Assembly (NCBI RefSeq): GCF_022606465.1
Contig: NZ_JALBUF010000003.1
Span: 124,001 to 188,000, forward strand
DNA: 64,000 nt
Source of the DNA: Sulfoacidibacillus ferrooxidans
GTDB taxonomy: Bacteria > Bacillota > Bacilli > Alicyclobacillales > SLC66
Reading direction: 5' to 3'
Shown: positions 46,449 to 55,249 of the stretch, piece after piece
How the letters are laid out: the number at the start of each line of letters is the position of its first letter
Numbering within the stretch: position 1 is the stretch's first letter
The notes under the pieces: model-generated
Told to the model about the DNA's origin: nothing
Databases searched by the model: none
What the model saw: the letters and a program-made list of their open reading frames with translations, nothing else
Program-made: the position numbers and the translations under genes

Positions 46449-46807
46449 GATGTGGCCGCGTCTGTCTCAGCTGTCAGTAATTGATTGTGATTGTCTACTT
46501 CATAGGAAATAACAACAATGATGGTAAATAAATGATCACTAGAAGATTCTACAGTTGTATGCAAGGAATAGGAAATGCCATTAACCAAAGCCATACTTTG
46601 CTCAATCACTGGCTCTCCTAAAGATACATAACGGGAATCCATTTCTAGTTGGCTTTGGCATAAATACATGGCTTGTGATCTAGATTCAGTCATAGCAAAT
46701 TCCAAAAGAGCTGTTTGTATACTGCTGAATGTTGTTAGAATTGCCATACCTAAGATCCATAAAGCTACAACTACTTCGCCTAAAGTCATACATCGGCTAC
46801 CCCTCAC
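46445..46807 (-). CDS. comGE: ComGE-like minor pseudopilin with atypical N-terminus
   Basis: A 120-residue protein whose N-terminus (MTLGEVVVALW...) has the E5 and hydrophobic helix of type IV pilins. It has Cys instead of Gly at -1 and Met instead of Phe at +1. The GTG start at 46807 gives a short basic leader RGSRC. However, GAGGGG is better spaced for the ATG at 46789, which would start exactly at the mature end. Two GspI-like features, MAILTTFSSIQ and SQAMYLCQSQLE, support a minor pseudopilin. Confidence 0.68.
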   Translation of the reverse strand: MRGSRCMTLGEVVVALWILGMAILTTFSSIQTALLEFAMTESRSQAMYLCQSQLEMDSRYVSLGEPVIEQSMALVNGISYSLHTTVESSSDHLFTIIVVISYEVDNHNQLLTAETDAATS

Positions 46808-46825
46808 TCATGTATATTAGCCATC

Positions 46826-47287
46826 TTAGGTACCCATCAACATGTGAGACGTAAGTCTCATATCTCCGTATTGCAAATACAAAACGATATTTTGTATTTG
46901 ACCGAATGGATCGACAAGTCCTATTTGCCCACTCTCACTCACATTCCCATAATCATCATAACGAACGGTAGGATATTGAAGATGTAAATATCCATCATAA
47001 TAAGTAGTTGGCCAAGCAAATGACTTGTAAGCCTCATAGCCGGTCCCGTTTCCATAAAGAAAATAATAGGTGTTAAAAGGTGCAAAACGCACTTCTTGAT
47101 ATAGTTGCACTTGCTCCGCTTTCATCTGCTGTGATCGTAGATCTGAAACAATTTGTAATGCTGTTTGTTGCAATTGGGCACCATCAAGTAAACCAATAAA
47201 ATCAGGTAGCGCAATGGCGATAATAATTGCCCAGATCACTAAAGCAATTAAAACTTCTATTAAAGAAAATCCATCTTCATTGACCAA
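46826..47287 (-). CDS. comGD: ComGD-like prepilin
   Basis: A 153-residue pseudopilin with a short leader MVNEDG|FSLIEV that fits the prepilin cleavage consensus, then a hydrophobic helix (about 8-30) and a GspH-like beta-rich domain. TTG is the apparent start, with GGAGG 7 bases upstream. Confidence 0.8.
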   Translation of the reverse strand: MVNEDGFSLIEVLIALVIWAIIIAIALPDFIGLLDGAQLQQTALQIVSDLRSQQMKAEQVQLYQEVRFAPFNTYYFLYGNGTGYEAYKSFAWPTTYYDGYLHLQYPTVRYDDYGNVSESGQIGLVDPFGQIQNIVLYLQYGDMRLTSHMLMGT

Positions 47288-47365
47288 ACCAATACCTCCA
47301 GGAAATGGATAACTTAAGAATGGTTATGATCCCTCTTCATCAAGAACTGCCTTACATCTACTTCG

Positions 47366-47749
47366 TTATGGTGTTGTCGAACAAGTAACAGTTGCAGTCG
47401 TTCCATCAGGAGAAATCGTAATTATAAAGTTACCACCAGTTGGACAAGTAGGAATTGAATCTAAATATCCCGCTGTTTTTAAATCTGCTAGATCACCTTG
47501 CACTGTAGTCTCTGTTGGATACACATGATAATTCAAATAATATTGTGTGAGTGCTGCGCTTATCATTTTTTCATCACTTTGAGTGGCTAATTGTGTTGCA
47601 TTTACACCTGCAGCCTCTAAGTTTGGTAATGCAACAGCCATCATCACACCTGCAATAAATAATGCAATCACCATTTCAATTAACGTAAATCCATCATCAT
47701 TGTATAGCCGACCTTTACAATCTTTGGCGTGCTTAGTAATTCCATTCAC
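47366..47749 (-). CDS. comGC: ComGC major competence pseudopilin
   Basis: A 127-residue protein. Leader up to residue 20, cleavage site DDG|FTLIEM, hydrophobic helix, then LATQSDEKMISAALTQYYLNYHVYPTE, typical of ComGC. Two C-terminal cysteines (CPTG and TCSTTP) could form a disulfide. The start is GTG behind GGGGG. It is the main subunit of the transformation pseudopilus. Confidence 0.92.
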   Translation of the reverse strand: MNGITKHAKDCKGRLYNDDGFTLIEMVIALFIAGVMMAVALPNLEAAGVNATQLATQSDEKMISAALTQYYLNYHVYPTETTVQGDLADLKTAGYLDSIPTCPTGGNFIITISPDGTTATVTCSTTP

Positions 47750-47761
47750 AATTAATCCCCC

Positions 47762-48787
47762 TTATGATAGTTGTTTCACCATAGCAAGCATAGGTAACAT
47801 TAAAAACAAAGTTGCCCCCCCAACGACTAGTCCTAATCCAATCGTCAGACTTGGTTCAATAATGCGAAGTGAGCGCTCCATTTTACGATCGATCATACGC
47901 TCTAAATGTATATATAGTCGTGTAGATGTTTGTTCTAAATTGCCTGTTGTTTCTGCCAAAGCAATCATTTCACATACTAATGATGGTAAATATGGAACGA
48001 TAGAAAGCGCAACTGAAAATGTTTTTCCTTCCTTTAGACTACTGATCACTTGATGCCAATATAATGCCATATGCCCTGCATCAATCTCTTCTAGAACATG
48101 CAACGAAGATAACAAGTCAATACCTGCCGATAATAAAAACGACAATATTTCCATCGTTTCTCTACCTTTCCAAACTTGAATAATTGAACGCGACAGAGAA
48201 TAAAAGAGCAGGATATGTAACACTGATTTTGATATTCGCTTCCAAAAAACAAGGAAGAATACACCACTAATTACGAGAAACGAAATTAGAACAGGAACCC
48301 CAATCACCATCGCATGTGATAACTCAAAAATATACATGGTACTAGGTGTTAACATAAGATGCATCGACCGATACATCTGTTCAAAACTTGGCATAACCAT
48401 AGCCGCCAGTATATACAGTACTCCAATGGAAAGGAGCAACACCAACGTGGGATATGACAACATCTTAAAAAACTTTTCTCTTCGCATTCTCTGTTTAGAA
48501 AGTAGCTCTGATACTCGTTGAAGGACAATGTCAAGTTCACCTGTCAACTCTGCTATATGAACAAATCGAACGATATGTTTAGGAAACTGTACAGCAGTAA
48601 ATGCATTTGATAAGGAAGAACCACTTCGTAAATGCTCTCTTAATTCCCGCGCAACTACTTTGTGAAGTCCACTCTGCTCAGATAAGACACCTAATGCAAA
48701 ATCAACATCAATTCCTGCACGCAACAGATCACTCAAATCGATGAGAAAATTCTCGGTATTTAGTTTCGTGCGCACCCGGCTCTGCAA
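47762..48787 (-). CDS. comGB: ComGB (GspF/PilC-type membrane platform protein)
   Basis: A 341-residue polytopic protein with two GspF domains (about 12-130 and 205-330) and three main transmembrane helices (about 110-130, 155-180 and 312-335). The TTG start is preceded by GGAGG and lies inside comGA, giving a 59-base overlap. It recruits the ComGA ATPase to the pseudopilus. Confidence 0.92.
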   Translation of the reverse strand: MQSRVRTKLNTENFLIDLSDLLRAGIDVDFALGVLSEQSGLHKVVARELREHLRSGSSLSNAFTAVQFPKHIVRFVHIAELTGELDIVLQRVSELLSKQRMRREKFFKMLSYPTLVLLLSIGVLYILAAMVMPSFEQMYRSMHLMLTPSTMYIFELSHAMVIGVPVLISFLVISGVFFLVFWKRISKSVLHILLFYSLSRSIIQVWKGRETMEILSFLLSAGIDLLSSLHVLEEIDAGHMALYWHQVISSLKEGKTFSVALSIVPYLPSLVCEMIALAETTGNLEQTSTRLYIHLERMIDRKMERSLRIIEPSLTIGLGLVVGGATLFLMLPMLAMVKQLS

Positions 48788-49805
48788 CAGACATTCCTCC
48801 AGATTTGCGATTCAGTTCTGACGCCACAGATGGCGCAGTAGGTTTAAATTTGTATCCTGACACATGTCGTTCGATGGCATCTGATGTTAAAAAGGAAAAT
48901 TCAGCTCTCCGACCACTTAGCCCTATTCCATGACAATAATCGCACCCTTGCCCTTGACAATCTGGACAGACAATGGGTAATAGGGTTTGCCAAATAACTA
49001 ATTTTAATGATTGTCTTACATAGTCCGAAGAAATCCCTAATTCAAGAAGACGATATATTACTTGTAATCCATGATCAGCATGCATCGTACTAAGTAGTAG
49101 ATGACCTGTTAACCCTGCACGAACTGCAATTTGTGCAGTCAATTCATCGCGAATTTCCCCTACCATAAGAACGTCTGGATCCTGTCTAACAGCCGCACGC
49201 AAACCTTCTGCAAAAGTTAATCCTATACGTTCATCTACTTCTACTTGCTGATAATCTTGGATTCTACGTTCAACTGGATCCTCAATCGTTAGAATCGAAT
49301 CCCCTAAACGTGCTCTTTCTGCTAAAATCGCATGAACTGTTGTACTTTTCCCAGCCCCAACACGACCAGAGACAATAATCATGCCCCCAACTCCATTCGT
49401 GACTTCCTGTAATTGAGAAATCTGAATATTCGTCATGCCCAGTGAGAAAAAAGTTGTGTAAGAAGAAGTAACTGGAATGAGCCTGATCACTACACGTTCC
49501 CCATGAACAGTAGGTATCGTTGCAACACGTAAGTCGCAACCACCATAATCACCTTCAATATATAAATGACCATCTTGTGGTCTACGCGTCTCTGCTAAAG
49601 ACAACTTTGCTAACACCTTTAAACGAATAATCGCTTGACGATTGATCAACTTATCAAATGAAGAGATAAGATCAATATCTATCAATCGCCCGTGAATTCG
49701 TAAACGTACTAACACTTGATCACCGCGTGGATCAAAATGAATATCTGACGCCTGCAACTCCACAGCTAACGCAATTAACTTAGCGACGAGATCCTCCGTA
49801 GTCAT
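48729..49805 (-). CDS. comGA: ComGA (GspE/PilB-type traffic ATPase)
   Basis: A 358-residue hexameric ATPase that drives pseudopilus assembly. It begins with the ASDIHFDPRGD segment common to the family. It has Walker A GRVGAGKSTT, an Asp box, Walker B VLMVGEIRDELTAQ, LLSTMHADHG, and a CPDCQGQGCDYC zinc motif near the end. The frame continues upstream to 49970 through a terminator; the ATG at 49805 behind GGAGG is the real start. Confidence 0.95.
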   Translation of the reverse strand: MTTEDLVAKLIALAVELQASDIHFDPRGDQVLVRLRIHGRLIDIDLISSFDKLINRQAIIRLKVLAKLSLAETRRPQDGHLYIEGDYGGCDLRVATIPTVHGERVVIRLIPVTSSYTTFFSLGMTNIQISQLQEVTNGVGGMIIVSGRVGAGKSTTVHAILAERARLGDSILTIEDPVERRIQDYQQVEVDERIGLTFAEGLRAAVRQDPDVLMVGEIRDELTAQIAVRAGLTGHLLLSTMHADHGLQVIYRLLELGISSDYVRQSLKLVIWQTLLPIVCPDCQGQGCDYCHGIGLSGRRAEFSFLTSDAIERHVSGYKFKPTAPSVASELNRKSGGMSVAEPGAHETKYREFSHRFE

Positions 49806-49910
49806 ACCGCAACCCTCCAACACTTGTATAAAGAGTACGTTCGCAACGAAGAAGAGAAACCCTGTTAGCAAAACTACCAATTTGATAAAACATTGAATAT
49901 AAACGCGCAT

Positions 49911-49943
49911 AAAAAAACTTTGCACAAAAAACATGCAAAGTTT
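49911..49943 (-). terminator. Terminator between JAMM gene and comGA
   Basis: On the minus strand, AAACTTTGCA and TGCAAAGTTT form a perfect 10-bp stem with a 9-base loop, followed by more T. It ends the obgE-Nudix-JAMM transcript, so comG needs its own promoter. Confidence 0.85.
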
Positions 49944-49976
49944 CATTGATAAGTGACTGATATATTTCAATCATAA

Positions 49977-50453
49977 CTATACATCTATAACAACTTCCAC
50001 ACGTTCATAATAAGGAGCTGCATGAGAACTATCATCAATATAGTATCGAAATGCACTACACTGTAGTTGGCCAGCCAGTGGGTACGCGATCATATGAACC
50101 ATATTTTCGTATCCATACGCTCCATCAAGATCTATAGAAGAAGGTATGTCACTACCTTCTGGATGACTATGAATGGTGCCGATGACCCTTTTTCCTGAAT
50201 AATGAATGCGGATAATCGATCTCACGGTATCAGAGGCGCGAGCTATATACCTATTTTGCGAAGGCATTGCAGCTTCCAACGGGAGAAAAGATTCGACTAA
50301 AAACTTCCCGTATTCTTGCTTGCCAATCAATAATCCGCCACTCTCAAAGGGCAATCGTTGTGTCACATGCGCTTTAATTTGTGCTAACACAGCGGCATCG
50401 AGACTTACTTGTGGTCTGCTCTCGAAACTGCTGCGATGGCCTTCGCGCTCCAC
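49977..50453 (-). CDS. JAMM/MPN+ metallopeptidase (M67-like)
   Basis: A 158-residue protein with a complete JAMM motif. A glutamate (ESGGLLIG, about residue 37) precedes TIHSHPEGSDIPSSIDLDGA (about 93-112), giving H-x-H and the distal D. Such proteases cleave isopeptide or peptide bonds next to small beta-grasp or sulfur-carrier proteins, but none is encoded here. GTG start, AGGAGG 7 bases ahead, and 49-base overlap with the Nudix gene imply a joint unit. Confidence 0.82.
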   Translation of the reverse strand: MEREGHRSSFESRPQVSLDAAVLAQIKAHVTQRLPFESGGLLIGKQEYGKFLVESFLPLEAAMPSQNRYIARASDTVRSIIRIHYSGKRVIGTIHSHPEGSDIPSSIDLDGAYGYENMVHMIAYPLAGQLQCSAFRYYIDDSSHAAPYYERVEVVIDV

Positions 50454-50869
50454 GCTATGACCTCCTCTGTAACGTTCATTTCCTTCATTTCATCAAGTGT
50501 AAACCATCCGATGGCATCCGATTCCTCGTTGCGTCGAATCTCTTCCCTTCCAATTGGACGAGCAAAAAAAATAAGATCAATATGTTGATGTCCAGGCTCA
50601 ATATCCTCTAATTGAATACCTGCTGGTCGCGCTAATGCATGCGAAAATCCAGAAGGCTCATATTCAGCCAATATTTCTACATGTATGCCTGTTTCTTCAA
50701 GGACTTCTCGCACTGCTGCGACTTCAGGTAACTCTGGGTGATCAATATGGCCACCGGGTGGTAACCACCTTTGCAATTTATGATGAAACAGGAGAAGCAC
50801 TCGTTCCTCTACAACAACAATTCCCGTTGCAACAAAGTCCCTTGTCACACCTTCGTTACCCTTATACAA
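50405..50869 (-). CDS. Nudix hydrolase
   Basis: A 154-residue pyrophosphohydrolase with a full Nudix box: G in GHIDHPE, then REVLEETGI (about residues 44-66). The motif LPPGGHIDHPE resembles enzymes acting on nucleotides or ADP-sugars; the substrate is unknown. It starts 11 bases after obgE ends, with TTG as the likely start codon behind GGGG. It is translationally coupled to the JAMM gene. Confidence 0.9.
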   Translation of the reverse strand: MYKGNEGVTRDFVATGIVVVEERVLLLFHHKLQRWLPPGGHIDHPELPEVAAVREVLEETGIHVEILAEYEPSGFSHALARPAGIQLEDIEPGHQHIDLIFFARPIGREEIRRNEESDAIGWFTLDEMKEMNVTEEVIAWSAKAIAAVSRADHK

Positions 50870-50880
50870 GAAGTTTCCCC

Positions 50881-52158
50881 CTATTCAACAAAATCAAATT
50901 CCATATCTCCCACTCGAATCAGATCGCCATCTTTTGCTCCATTTGCACGCAAAGCTGCATCCACCCCAGAACGGCGCAAGATTGTTTGAAATCGTTTAAC
51001 AGCATCATATTGATCAAAATTCGTCATTGTAACTAATTTATCCAATTCTTCACTTTCAACTACAAAAACAGCATCATCTCGAGTGACATTGAATACAAGT
51101 CGTGGAGCACGGGAGCGATATACAACTTCATCTACATCAGGTGAGATATTCGCTTCTTGTGCACGGTGTAATTGATCTAATAAGTCTCCAATCCGTTGCA
51201 TAAGTTCATCAATGCCATCCCTACTTACTGCTGAAATCGGATAAATTTCCACATCCTTAACCTCTAAGCGAAATTGATCTAAGTTTTTCTGAGCGTTAGG
51301 TAAATCCATCTTGTTTGCAACGACCAATTGCTTGCGCGCTGCTAACTGTGCGTTATATTGAACTAATTCTTTACGTATTGTGTGATAATCAGCGATTGGA
51401 TCTCGATCTTCAGTAGCAGCCATATCAATTACATGAACAAGCAACAAGGTCCTTTCAATATGCCGCAAAAACTCATGACCAAGTCCTTGTCCTTCATGAG
51501 CACCTTCAATTAAACCTGGTAAATCAGCTAAAACAAATGAACGCTCATCTCCTAGTGAAACAACTCCAAGATGCGGAGACAACGTAGTAAAATGGTAGGA
51601 CGCAATCTTCGGACGTGCTGCGCTTACCACAGAAAGCAACGTTGATTTTCCAACACTAGGGAATCCAACAAGCCCTGCGTCAGCCAATAATTTCAACTCT
51701 AAAATCACATCTTTTACCTCACCTGGTTCACCGCGTTCAGCCATATCCGGTGCCTTGTTTTTGGAGTTCGCAAAACGGACATTTCCACGACCACCACGAC
51801 CACCTTTAGCTATCACAGCTTGCTGACCTATATCCGTCAAATCAGCAATCAAATCATTTGTTATAGCATCACGCACAACTGTACCAGGTGGAACTTTAAC
51901 ATATAAATCTGGTGCATTAGATCCATGTTGATTTTTAGGACGACCATTTTCACCAGGTTTAGCACGAAAGTGTCTCTGATATCGGAAATCCATCAATGTT
52001 CGAAGTCCGGGTTCAACGATAAAAATAACTGCCCCACCATGCCCTCCATCCCCACCTGCAGGACCACCCATTGGGACATATTTTTCTCGCCGATAGGCAA
52101 CCATACCATTGCCTCCATCACCGGCTTTAACCTCAACTTTAGCTACATCAACAAACAC
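50881..52158 (-). CDS. obgE: Obg GTPase
   Basis: A 425-residue ribosome-associated GTPase. A glycine-rich Obg fold (1-158) precedes the G domain ([32 protein letters not shown]) and a C-terminal OCT domain (about 345-425). In Bacillus it is needed for growth and sporulation initiation. GTG start. It normally follows spo0B, which is absent here. Confidence 0.97.
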   Translation of the reverse strand: MFVDVAKVEVKAGDGGNGMVAYRREKYVPMGGPAGGDGGHGGAVIFIVEPGLRTLMDFRYQRHFRAKPGENGRPKNQHGSNAPDLYVKVPPGTVVRDAITNDLIADLTDIGQQAVIAKGGRGGRGNVRFANSKNKAPDMAERGEPGEVKDVILELKLLADAGLVGFPSVGKSTLLSVVSAARPKIASYHFTTLSPHLGVVSLGDERSFVLADLPGLIEGAHEGQGLGHEFLRHIERTLLLVHVIDMAATEDRDPIADYHTIRKELVQYNAQLAARKQLVVANKMDLPNAQKNLDQFRLEVKDVEIYPISAVSRDGIDELMQRIGDLLDQLHRAQEANISPDVDEVVYRSRAPRLVFNVTRDDAVFVVESEELDKLVTMTNFDQYDAVKRFQTILRRSGVDAALRANGAKDGDLIRVGDMEFDFVE

Positions 52159-52235
52159 AGTTTCACCATCTTTCTATAACTGCTCATATCAGTCAACTTC
52201 ATCATGCAAAAAACTACTTTTATCACAAAATAGAA

Positions 52236-52267
52236 ACAAAAACCCAGTCGCAACGAGGCAACTGGGT
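52236..52267 (-). terminator. Terminator after rpmA
   Basis: On the minus strand ACCCAGT and ACTGGGT enclose a 12-base loop and are followed by TTTTTG. It separates the rplU-prp-rpmA unit from obgE. Confidence 0.75.
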
Positions 52268-52295
52268 CGTCTTTTACAGCCTGCTTGTATCTAAC

Positions 52296-52607
52296 TTATG
52301 CATTAACCGTTTCGACCACAGACTCTGTTACAACAGGATAAACACTCACGCGCTTGCGATCGCGTCCCCAACGTTCAAATTTCACGCGACCTGTAACTTT
52401 AGCAAATAATGTATCATCACTACCAAGACCAACATTCACTCCTGGATAGATACGGGTACCACGTTGACGCACTAAGATACTACCACCTGAAACCACTTGA
52501 CCATCTGCACGTTTTACACCAAGACGCTGTGAATTACTATCTCGGCCGTTGCGTGTTGATGAAACACCCTTTTTATGAGCAAATAATTGAAGATTAAATT
52601 GCAACAT
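52296..52607 (-). CDS. rpmA: Ribosomal protein L27 with cleavable N-terminus
   Basis: A 103-residue large-subunit protein. The N-terminal extension LQFNLQLF before AHKKG is the Firmicute type that Prp cleaves to free the L27 tail near the peptidyl-transferase centre. GSTRNGRDS and [10 protein letters not shown] are typical. AGGAGG precedes the ATG. Confidence 0.97.
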   Translation of the reverse strand: MLQFNLQLFAHKKGVSSTRNGRDSNSQRLGVKRADGQVVSGGSILVRQRGTRIYPGVNVGLGSDDTLFAKVTGRVKFERWGRDRKRVSVYPVVTESVVETVNA

Positions 52608-52633
52608 TTTTTATCCTCCTTAACCCTTACATA

Positions 52634-52948
52634 CTACGCATTCACAAGTTCTACCGTCATGTAACGACCATATTCATTGGCAATTCCTCGTAATCCAACG
52701 GACAAACTTTGCGCTAATAGTTGAACTTTCATCTCATCCGTAACAACTACATCATAATATCCATCTCGAATGTCATGTTCTAAATCGACGTGACATAATT
52801 GTTCGATACTATTGAAAAAGTTAATTGTAAGTGCCGAGACAGCAGCACAAACGATATCACGACCATATTTAGCAGACCCTGCATGACCAGTTACCAAAAA
52901 ACGCTGAATATTTCCCTCTTCACTTTGGAAAATACGCACTACAATCAT
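52634..52948 (-). CDS. prp: Ribosomal-processing cysteine protease Prp (YsxB)
   Basis: A 104-residue protease that removes the N-terminal extension of L27. The catalytic pair is in GHAGSAKYGRDIVCAAVS (H22 and C34). It lies between rplU and rpmA as usual. AGG lies too close to the first ATG, so a GTG three codons on could be the start. Confidence 0.93.
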   Translation of the reverse strand: MIVVRIFQSEEGNIQRFLVTGHAGSAKYGRDIVCAAVSALTINFFNSIEQLCHVDLEHDIRDGYYDVVVTDEMKVQLLAQSLSVGLRGIANEYGRYMTVELVNA

Positions 52949-52953
52949 CCTGT

Positions 52954-53265
52954 TTACGCTTGAATCGCTGTCACTTTAACTTTTGTAAATGGTTGACGAT
53001 GTCCTTGTTTGCGACGATAATTCTTTTTAGATTTGTATTTATAAACAATGATTTTTTTAGCTTTACCATGATCTAGTACAGTCACTGTTACAGTTGCTCC
53101 CGCCACAAATGGGGATCCCACTTTAACTTCGCCATCTGATTCAAGTAAAAAAACCTTGTCCAAAGTCACTGTTTCACCAACAGCATGGTCTAACTTTTCT
53201 ACATATAACGTCATACCTTCTGAAACCTTAAACTGCTTACCACCTGTTTCAACAATCGCGTACAT
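52954..53265 (-). CDS. rplU: Ribosomal protein L21
   Basis: A 103-residue ribosomal protein with [13 protein letters not shown] at its start and [22 protein letters not shown] near its end. The frame is open upstream to 53361, but homology and GGAGGT 9 bases ahead fix the start at 53265. The 5' leader likely carries an L21 regulatory RNA. Confidence 0.96.
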   Translation of the reverse strand: MYAIVETGGKQFKVSEGMTLYVEKLDHAVGETVTLDKVFLLESDGEVKVGSPFVAGATVTVTVLDHGKAKKIIVYKYKSKKNYRRKQGHRQPFTKVKVTAIQA

Positions 53266-53385
53266 AAACGCGCACCTCCACCTATGAGACTCGCTGCTAC
53301 AGGCATGGAATGAATTCCACTTTACATTGGCCTGGTGACATGCGGTTATAAACCAAAACACGTACTACCACGTAAGAATAACATA
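53266..53385 (-). promoter_or_regulatory. Probable rplU leader region
   Basis: About 120 noncoding bases precede rplU. They contain several short inverted repeats (TGGAATgaATTCCA; TACGTGGTAGTACGTG). Firmicutes carry an L21-binding leader at this point; the position fits but I could not match a consensus. Confidence 0.3.
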
Positions 53386-53392
53386 AACCGAC

Positions 53393-54277
53393 TCATGAAA
53401 GCAATTCAACTATAGGTTCTCGCCACAAACCCTGTTCAAATACCGCTGATAAAATTTGCTCTTCATTTAATGATTTGGGGAATAAACCATATCTCTCCCC
53501 ACGCACAGAGTCATCTCGTATATAAATAATGTGATAGGTGCCTGGTGCAAAAGATACGGCAATATCGCCAATTGCCATATCTGGGTGTACAACAAGCGCT
53601 CTTAAAGGTTCCGCATTTCTCTTTTTTGATCTGCGTTTTGCGTCAAGAAAACGAAGAGTATCGTACCTAGAGTGTTTACTGAGTGTAAAAGCCGAAAATA
53701 ATAAAAATACACCCAGTGCTAATAATCCTAAATCTGCATACCCAAGACCTAGGGAGAGTAACCCAAGAAACATCAGACCAGCAGCTAGGTAATAAGACAT
53801 TTTTGTCACCAACCTTGTTGACCTTTCGTAGCCATACTGTGAAGAAAGTGTTGCACGCGCAATTCTCCCACCGTCAAGAGGCAACCCAGGCAATAAGTTA
53901 AATAGTGCAATGGTTAAGTTCATTGTCACAAAATTCATTGTGTCTACTCGTGTTACATGATCTGTCATTTGCAACATAATACCTACTATACACAACAATA
54001 AATTTACTAATGGTCCTGAAATCGCAATAATCGTTTCGTGCTTAACATTCCATCCCAGTTCATTGGAAGCCAATCGAGCCACACCGCCAAAAGGTAATAA
54101 TTCAATGGACTCCACTTGGTAGCCATAGGCACTAGCTGCGACGACGTGTCCTATTTCATGCAACAAAACAATCGTAAATAGTAAGGCAATTTGAGTAAAA
54201 TAATGGCCGTATACCGCAATCGCGATGACGGCCAAAAATAGTGGATGTACTTTTACTTTTATCCCCCATACAGTCAT
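53393..54277 (-). CDS. spoIVFB: SpoIVFB intramembrane metalloprotease
   Basis: A 294-residue site-2 protease (M50B). The metal motif HEIGH is at about residues 40-44 and LPLDGGRI supplies the third ligand (about 137). Six transmembrane segments precede a C-terminal CBS-like cytoplasmic region. It processes pro-sigma-K in the mother cell. ATG overlaps the spoIVFA stop as ATGA. Confidence 0.93.
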   Translation of the reverse strand: MTVWGIKVKVHPLFLAVIAIAVYGHYFTQIALLFTIVLLHEIGHVVAASAYGYQVESIELLPFGGVARLASNELGWNVKHETIIAISGPLVNLLLCIVGIMLQMTDHVTRVDTMNFVTMNLTIALFNLLPGLPLDGGRIARATLSSQYGYERSTRLVTKMSYYLAAGLMFLGLLSLGLGYADLGLLALGVFLLFSAFTLSKHSRYDTLRFLDAKRRSKKRNAEPLRALVVHPDMAIGDIAVSFAPGTYHIIYIRDDSVRGERYGLFPKSLNEEQILSAVFEQGLWREPIVELLS

Positions 54278-55167
54278 TTTGCTTCACCAAATAATACCGA
54301 AGGATTGCGATAAGTATTTCCACGGATATATCCAAAAACAAGATCTTTTTGATTCTTTGGTAAATAACCAATTCCTTGTCCAGCCACAACATATTCGTGT
54401 GTATGCACACTAATTTGTCCTAAATGAGCATAAAAAGTCTCCCCAAATGATCCATGATCAATCATCACATACCTACCATTTGCCTGACTTTCACCGACAG
54501 ATGTCACCAAACCATCTGTTGCAGCAACCACTTCTGCACCAGGACGGCCCTCAATCAATAAATCAGGTGAAACCAGCGAATATGAGCGAATGACTTTCCC
54601 TTTCATAGGAAATACAGCCTGTACAGATGATACATTGACCGGAACCGTCTGCGGCACAGTAGATTGCATACTTGAACCCAGATCATATGACAACTGCTTT
54701 GGTAAAAGTGCCGTCAAATAATCATTAGCAAACGCAGATCTTATATCACCTTGCAATTCGATAGCAAGTGGTTTTGTGCTATGAAACACAAAAAATGAGG
54801 CACCAACCAAAAATAGTGCAGCTATCACTTGCACAGTGAACGCAGAGGAGACTCGTTCATTTTGCTCTAGTAGAGACGCTCTACGAGCTGGCGGTTTAGT
54901 ATACCTTGATTCATTTCGCGAGATGGTATCTCGTGTATAAGGTTTAGAATGAAAGGAAGTTGGTTGCTGATCAAGAGAGACTGGTGTCGATTCATTGCTA
55001 AATTTTGTGGATGTCCTTATTTCTTCAGGAGGTACGGAATCGTTTGACCACTGTGCACCACTCCATGAGCGAGGAGACCCGTAAAGATCGTCATCCGTGC
55101 CTGTAGAATACTCAGGGCGAACATCTTGTCGTTGTATTACATGGTTTTTTTTATCGCGAAAAAACAA
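54274..55167 (-). CDS. spoIVFA: SpoIVFA-like regulator with degenerate M23 domain
   Basis: A 297-residue bitopic protein. A polar N-terminus (1-108) and one transmembrane helix (about 110-128) precede a LytM/M23-like domain (about 190-290). FYAHLGQ survives, but the HxH and first His/Asp of active M23 enzymes are not intact (VFGYIRG), so it is probably a non-catalytic scaffold. It holds SpoIVFB inactive until SpoIVB cuts it. TTG start behind GGTGGGG. Confidence 0.87.
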   Translation of the reverse strand: MFFRDKKNHVIQRQDVRPEYSTGTDDDLYGSPRSWSGAQWSNDSVPPEEIRTSTKFSNESTPVSLDQQPTSFHSKPYTRDTISRNESRYTKPPARRASLLEQNERVSSAFTVQVIAALFLVGASFFVFHSTKPLAIELQGDIRSAFANDYLTALLPKQLSYDLGSSMQSTVPQTVPVNVSSVQAVFPMKGKVIRSYSLVSPDLLIEGRPGAEVVAATDGLVTSVGESQANGRYVMIDHGSFGETFYAHLGQISVHTHEYVVAGQGIGYLPKNQKDLVFGYIRGNTYRNPSVLFGEAK

Positions 55168-55249
55168 AAGACCCCACCTCCCACCATGACGATGAACGAA
55201 ACAACTCGTCCATCTATCTGTATGTGAGAAAAGGGGTCAGTATTCCGTA

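Noticed and set aside
49861-49905. ComK box (AAAA-N5-TTTT) upstream of comGA
   Set aside because: A-rich and T-rich patches are present but none has the correct spacing, so no claim is made.
49806-49970. 55-residue extension of ComGA with a hydrophobic stretch
   Set aside because: It runs through a strong terminator and lacks a ribosome-binding site; ComGA is cytosolic.
53266-53361. 32-residue extension of L21
   Set aside because: L21 homology and GGAGGT fix the start at 53265; the upstream part is leader.
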